Below are positions 7,441 through 8,785 of a stretch of DNA of 8,785 bases, piece after piece. The notes under the pieces are model-generated. The model was given only the letters and a program-made list of their open reading frames with translations, ran no database searches and had not been told where the DNA came from. The first letter of the stretch is position 1, and every line of letters begins with the position of its first letter. Origin of the DNA: Fen-999 sp035654135 (GTDB taxonomy: Bacteria; Pseudomonadota; Gammaproteobacteria; Burkholderiales; Rhodocyclaceae); NCBI GenBank assembly GCA_035654135.1, contig DASRXN010000089.1, positions 1-8,785 of the forward strand, in the 5' to 3' direction. Position numbers and translations under genes: made by a program.

Positions 7441-8064
7441 TCAGAGGTTGAGACTGGCGAACGCTTGCGCGATGCGTGGCGCAGCCTTGGGCCTTGCGTA
7501 CATCCGCTCCATGTACGCACTCAGATTCGGTAATGACTCAAGCAGATTGACCATGCTCGCCATGTCGAGCGTGTATGCAGCAACAAAGTCTGCAACGGTC
7601 ACGCTTTCACCAACCAGGACAGGGCGCGCCTCAAGGTGTTTCTCCATGACTGCGGCCATGTCGAGAAAGTCCTGGCTCGCTAGGAGAATTTCGGCGGGCA
7701 GCCGCTTCTCCACCGGATACAGGTGCGTGTGGCGTGCAATGCGCCAGATCGGTTGTTCGAGTTCCGTCGCCGTGAAGAGTAGCCAGCGATACACGTCCGC
7801 ACGGGCTCGTAGGTTAGCGGGGAGAAACCCCTTCTGCGGATACTTCTCCGCAAGGTACAGCACGATTGCAATCGATTCATTCAACACAAAGTCGTCATCG
7901 ACAAGGACTGGGAGCTTGCCAGCGGGATTCAATGCTAGAAACTCTGGCCGGCGGAGCTCGCCCTTCGTGGGGTCCACCCGGACGTACTCGAAATCAACTT
8001 CCAACTCCTGCAACATCCACTGGACACGGAGGGCGCGAGTCGGAGCAAAACCGTATAGCTTCAT
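7441..8064 (-). CDS. Glutathione S-transferase (cassette gene)
   Basis: 207 residues, the full length of a cytosolic two-domain GST. The N-terminal thioredoxin-like domain has the NPAGKLPVLVDDD stretch with the cis-Pro at 52 and the glutathione-binding Glu63-Ser64 (LNESIAI). The all-helical C-terminal domain carries the N-capping box in VGESVTVADF. The N-terminal loop reads FAPTRALRVQW: Thr9 is present, but there is Ala at 11 where many relatives have Ser, and there is no Cys10 as in beta-class enzymes, so the catalytic residue is unclear. The ATG at 8064 has GAAGG (8074-8078) 9 bases upstream. It is preceded by an unusually long 107-base leader between the attC core and the start. Probable role: conjugation or reduction of an electrophile or peroxide. 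Confidence 0.93.
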   Translation of the reverse strand: MKLYGFAPTRALRVQWMLQELEVDFEYVRVDPTKGELRRPEFLALNPAGKLPVLVDDDFVLNESIAIVLYLAEKYPQKGFLPANLRARADVYRWLLFTATELEQPIWRIARHTHLYPVEKRLPAEILLASQDFLDMAAVMEKHLEARPVLVGESVTVADFVAAYTLDMASMVNLLESLPNLSAYMERMYARPKAAPRIAQAFASLNL

Positions 8065-8168
8065 TGGACTTTACCTTCACGACAGTAGCCTATTGTCGAT
8101 GGCGCTCTTGATGCGGATACAGACACCCTAAAGCAACGTGCGAGAGAGACCAGAGTGCGTGATTTCAT
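8061..8168 (-). CDS. Possible leader frame upstream of GST, 35 codons
   Basis: The frame starts with an ATG 3 bases after the attC core GTTGGGT and runs without a stop to a TGA that overlaps the GST start as ATGA. The product would be a basic 35-residue peptide beginning MKSRTLVSLARCFRVSVSAS. No good ribosome binding site precedes it, and I see no family. It may be a translational-coupling leader or a chance open frame. Confidence 0.3.
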   Translation of the reverse strand: MKSRTLVSLARCFRVSVSASRAPSTIGYCREGKVQ

Positions 8169-8171
8169 GAC

Positions 8172-8231
8172 ACCCAACGCTCAGCATCGGCGGCGGTGCG
8201 AAGTGCCGTCCGCTGGATGTGGTAGTTGGGC
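8172..8231 (-). repeat. attC site of the 138-aa membrane protein cassette
   Basis: R'' GCCCAAC (8231-8225) and R' GTTGGGT (8178-8172) on the minus strand both fit the consensus. Arms: CATC 8185-8188 with GATG 8216-8219, and GGCGGCGG 8189-8196 with CCGTCCGC 8206-8213 (one bulge), closing a 9-base loop. At 60 bases it is the shortest intact site. The stop codon of the preceding gene (8181-8183) lies inside it. Its R'-side half resembles that of the GST attC. Confidence 0.93.
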
Positions 8232-8597
8232 GTCATTGTCTTGCCATCGCCGATGGCCACCCATCCACAAAGGAAGCATGAGCGGCATCAAGAGGAACAG
8301 GAACCACCAACTGATGCCAATTTCGCGCGCCCCCCCGAAGGACCATGCTCCCCAGCCCACTGCGGAAAACAAAAGCACGTAGAGCGGTGCCAGGAGTCGT
8401 CGATAGGTTGTCCCGGGATGCCTCCAGGGCGCAAGAAACCCAATCGCGGTGCAAGACAACGCATAGATCAGTAGACCGATGAATGCCGGCAACGTCTCGC
8501 CGCGGACGAGGAGCATCACCGAAAGGAGCAAGACCCAGATGAATCCTCCCAGCCATCCACCGACCCACCCGATCTTCTCTTGCCTACGCTCGTGCAT
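8181..8597 (-). CDS. Four-helix membrane protein whose C-terminus is encoded by attC (cassette gene)
   Basis: 138 residues from the ATG at 8597; family not recognised. Predicted helices are at about 12-31, 37-56, 68-86 and 94-112. A Trp-rich, Gly-rich first helix (IGWVGGWLGGFIWVLLL) and a basic loop (HPGTTYRR) are the most distinctive stretches. The ATG at 8597 is preferred over the GTG at 8606 because GGAAG (8606-8610) lies 8 bases before the ATG and would overlap or abut the GTG. The last 16 residues (AQLPHPADGTSHRRRC) are translated from the attC site itself, because no stop occurs before the R'' box. This suggests that the original stop was lost when the cassette formed. Confidence 0.75.
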   Translation of the reverse strand: MHERRQEKIGWVGGWLGGFIWVLLLSVMLLVRGETLPAFIGLLIYALSCTAIGFLAPWRHPGTTYRRLLAPLYVLLFSAVGWGAWSFGGAREIGISWWFLFLLMPLMLPLWMGGHRRWQDNDAQLPHPADGTSHRRRC

Positions 8598-8605
8598 GAT
8601 GATCA

Positions 8606-8610
8606 CTTCC
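8606..8610 (-). promoter_or_regulatory. Shine-Dalgarno that sets the 8597 start
   Basis: GGAAG on the minus strand, 8 bases before the ATG at 8597 and between the attC core at 8621-8627 and the gene. It argues against the overlapping GTG start at 8606. Confidence 0.65.
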
Positions 8611-8620
8611 GTTTGGTGAC

Positions 8621-8687
8621 GCCCAACGTTTGAGTTCAGGGGCGCGCCGCCGATAGGCGGAGCGTCCCCTGCAACGATGGGTTAGGG
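8621..8687 (-). repeat. attC site of the cassette entering from the right edge
   Basis: R'' is CCCTAAC (8687-8681, one mismatch in the outer base) and R' is GTTGGGC (8627-8621) on the minus strand. Strong arms: CAGGGG 8637-8642 with CCCCTG 8666-8671, and CCGCC 8647-8651 with GGCGG 8656-8660, closing a GATA tetraloop. It follows the partial gene's stop by 5 bases. Confidence 0.93.
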
Positions 8688-8692
8688 CGCAA

Positions 8693-8785
8693 TTACCACT
8701 TCTCGACATTGAATTGCACCGCCTCAACAATGCCGGGAAAGACCTTACTCAAGCTCACTCGACCATCTACCTCCTTGCAATAGGC
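8693..8785 (-). CDS. Unknown cassette protein, C-terminal 30 residues only
   Basis: An open frame enters from the right edge and ends with TAA 5 bases before an attC R'' box, exactly where a cassette gene should stop. The visible product ends SKVFPGIVEAVQFNVEKW and contains one Cys. Too little is present to assign a family. The position relative to attC makes it likely to be a real gene. Confidence 0.6.
   Translation of the reverse strand, partial: AYCKEVDGRVSLSKVFPGIVEAVQFNVEKW

Larger units (their letters stand above)
4479..8785 (-). mobile_element. Integron gene-cassette array (distal end visible; no integrase in window)
   Basis: Seven short minus-strand genes alternate with attC-type sites, each bounded by copies of RYYYAAC and GTTRRRY that enclose a hairpin-forming spacer. 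Clear sites are at 8621-8687, 8172-8231, 7299-7376, 6358-6426 and 4479-4547; degenerate ones are at 5680-5744 and 5118-5207. On the minus strand each gene ends just before an attC R'' box and the next gene starts just after the R' box, the normal cassette layout. All genes point the same way, so the array is read from right to left and an integrase and attI would lie to the right of the window. Spacers differ from site to site, showing that the cassettes came from different sources. Confidence 0.92.

Noticed and set aside
7349..8131. 260-codon plus-strand frame opposite GST
   Set aside because: Ser/Arg-rich low-complexity product, runs antisense through GST and its attC; no ribosome binding site seen.

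Overview
The window looks like the chromosome of a GC-rich betaproteobacterium (inferred from the ftsK-lolA gene pair, the protein style and the base composition; no rRNA or other marker gene is present). It joins two very different kinds of DNA. The left part is core chromosome. The right part, from about 4479 to the end, is an integron gene-cassette array, recognised from a series of attC recombination sites between short genes that all lie on the minus strand.

Left part (1-2749, plus strand): the 3' two-thirds of ftsK (DNA translocase), then lolA (periplasmic lipoprotein carrier), then a small secreted protein of unknown function. That gene runs tail-to-tail, with a 14-base overlap, into a tight three-gene minus-strand operon (2736-4462). 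In transcription order the operon encodes a TMEM175/DUF1211-type membrane protein, an alpha/beta hydrolase and a DUF1304 membrane protein. The stop of the first gene lies 3 bases from the start of the second, and the second and third overlap by ATGA.

Right part (4479-8785, minus strand): transcription order, from the right edge leftwards, is an unknown cassette gene (only its C-terminus visible), attC, a 138-aa four-helix membrane protein, attC, a glutathione S-transferase, attC, an EamA transporter, attC, a six-helix membrane protein of unknown function, degenerate attC(s), a YdcZ/DUF606 membrane protein, a degenerate attC, a DUF1697 protein, and a last attC 16 bases before the TMEM175-like gene. 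No integron integrase gene is visible. Because cassette genes read away from intI, an integrase and attI would be expected beyond the right edge; if none is there, this is a cassette cluster lacking an integrase (CALIN).

The most interesting points are: the array abuts a chromosomal operon that has lost its upstream region; attC core sites are intact on the right and decayed on the left; one cassette gene takes its last 16 codons from its own attC; the GST cassette starts with a possible 35-codon leader frame overlapping the GST start; and there is an odd double attC-like structure at 5680-5799. All family assignments come from reading motifs by eye, without database searches.
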